A stretch of 7,044 bases of DNA. Origin: Candidatus Methanoperedentaceae archaeon. Its GTDB lineage: Archaea; Halobacteriota; Methanosarcinia; Methanosarcinales; Methanoperedenaceae. The notes under the pieces are model-generated. The model was not told the DNA's origin and did not search any database. It saw only the letters and a program-made list of their open reading frames with translations. The stretch's first letter is position 1. Each line of letters opens with the position of its first letter. Location of the stretch: the NCBI GenBank assembly GCA_014859785.1, contig JACUTP010000093.1, forward strand, positions 1 to 7,044. The letters run 5' to 3'. Positions 6,554 to 7,044 of the stretch are shown here, one piece after another. The position numbers and the translations under genes are program-made.

Positions 6554-6993
6554 TCTATTATCAACCCGATAAATTTGGTGGAGCTGAGAAGTGTTTTTAC
6601 TTCTTCAAGGGCTTTCGGGTATTTGCGGACGGTTTCAGGTAAACCGAGCCCGATTATTTCCCGTATGGATTCGTGTTTTTCATCCGGCGGGATGGCGTGC
6701 CCTGTTTTTATGAGGGACTCGCATACCTTCCTGTGGGCTGGCAGTATTATGCCTTTCTTAACTGCTTCGCTCCTCAGGGCAAGCACACAGTCAGTAACTT
6801 TAATCCCGCGCGGGCACCGCTCCTGGCAGTTGTAGCATGTAGTACACATCCAGAGGGAGGGTTCATCTGAGATATCCTTCCGTGCAGAATCCCTGACAAT
6901 CCTCCTGACATTCAGGCTCGTATACTTTCCGGACGGGCAGCTTGCATGGCATGTCCCGCACTGGAAACACGTGAGAATTTCGGAATTTTTCAT
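6550..6993 (-). CDS. hdrC: CoB-CoM heterodisulfide reductase subunit C (HdrC)
   Basis: The 147-residue ferredoxin-like protein has two complete [4Fe-4S] motifs: CxxCxxCxxxCP with Cys9, 12, 15 and 19, and again with Cys50, 53, 56 and 60. It passes electrons between HdrA and the HdrB active site in the soluble HdrABC complex. The order hdrC then hdrB is the usual one for this pair. The protein is shorter than typical methanogen HdrC (about 180-190 residues); the truncation is at the helical C-terminus and both cluster motifs are intact, so this is probably a compact paralogue and not a broken gene. The ATG at 6993 has no Shine-Dalgarno, but a TATA box lies about 26 bases upstream, which predicts a leaderless mRNA. 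A general HdrC-like ferredoxin serving a different CCG-domain enzyme is the main alternative. Confidence 0.93.
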   Translation of the reverse strand: MKNSEILTCFQCGTCHASCPSGKYTSLNVRRIVRDSARKDISDEPSLWMCTTCYNCQERCPRGIKVTDCVLALRSEAVKKGIILPAHRKVCESLIKTGHAIPPDEKHESIREIIGLGLPETVRKYPKALEEVKTLLSSTKFIGLIIE

Positions 6994-7014
6994 TGATTGG
7001 ATAATGGGTAAACT

Positions 7015-7023
7015 AATATTTAA
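7015..7023 (-). promoter_or_regulatory. TATA box for hdrCB
   Basis: On the minus strand this reads TTAAATATT, preceded by an A-rich stretch (AAAATC) that could act as the BRE. Its centre is about 26 bases upstream of the hdrC ATG, which is the spacing at which archaeal transcription starts. The predicted transcript would therefore begin at or next to the start codon, in agreement with the missing ribosome binding site. A promoter here also suggests that hdrCB is its own transcription unit, not the tail of an hdrA operon. Confidence 0.55.
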
Positions 7024-7044
7024 GATTTTAAGGGTTATAGCTAC

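Noticed and set aside
6186..6870. Plus-strand open frames opposite hdrB and hdrC
   Set aside because: They are shadows of intact, motif-verified genes and are of biased composition.
1..7044. CRISPR arrays, tRNA or rRNA genes, insertion sequences
   Set aside because: No spaced direct repeats of CRISPR type, no tRNA cloverleaf or rRNA-like stretch, and no transposase or terminal inverted repeats were seen. Nearly all of the window is accounted for by protein genes.

Overview
The window looks like chromosomal DNA from a methanogen-type archaeon. The best fit is the Methanosarcinales or the related anaerobic methane oxidisers (Methanoperedens-like); this assignment is inference. The reasons are an adjacent hdrC-hdrB pair for heterodisulfide reductase, an archaeosortase with an EpsI-type partner, a DUF1616 membrane protein, an S-layer-like surface domain, and archaeal TATA boxes placed for leaderless or short-leader transcripts. 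Coding density is high, and genes overlap by ATGA junctions or lie a few bases apart.

Layout. (1) Positions 19-3010, plus strand: a four-gene cell-surface operon. It holds a secreted or anchored protein with a DUF1616-tail-like domain plus an S-layer-like domain, an archaeosortase with intact Cys/Arg/His, an EpsI-family protein with an unusual C-terminal membrane tail, and a small two-helix membrane protein. (2) Positions 4612-2997, minus strand, convergent with the first group: a DUF1616 membrane protein and, through an ATGA overlap, a CPBP-family glutamic intramembrane protease. (3) Positions 4613-4700: an 88-base divergent promoter region. (4) Positions 4701-5606, plus strand: a membrane-anchored TPR protein with an exact 47-residue repeat period. 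(5) Positions 6993-5645, minus strand: hdrC-hdrB, with a TATA box placed for a leaderless transcript.

How the genes may work together. The first six genes all concern the cell envelope. Archaeosortases remove C-terminal membrane anchors from surface proteins and are thought to attach the new C-terminus to a lipid. EpsI proteins are their common partners, and CPBP proteases are fused to, or replace, sortases in some known sorting systems. The two DUF1616-like proteins on opposite strands share a recognisable extracytoplasmic domain, which ties the two convergent operons together. The island is therefore a candidate protein-sorting or surface-assembly module with both a cysteine transpeptidase-like enzyme and a glutamic intramembrane protease. 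No protein with a classical recognition-motif CTERM tail is present, so the substrate is either elsewhere or not of the known type. The hdrCB pair belongs to energy metabolism (CoM-S-S-CoB and electron bifurcation) and looks unrelated to the surface module.
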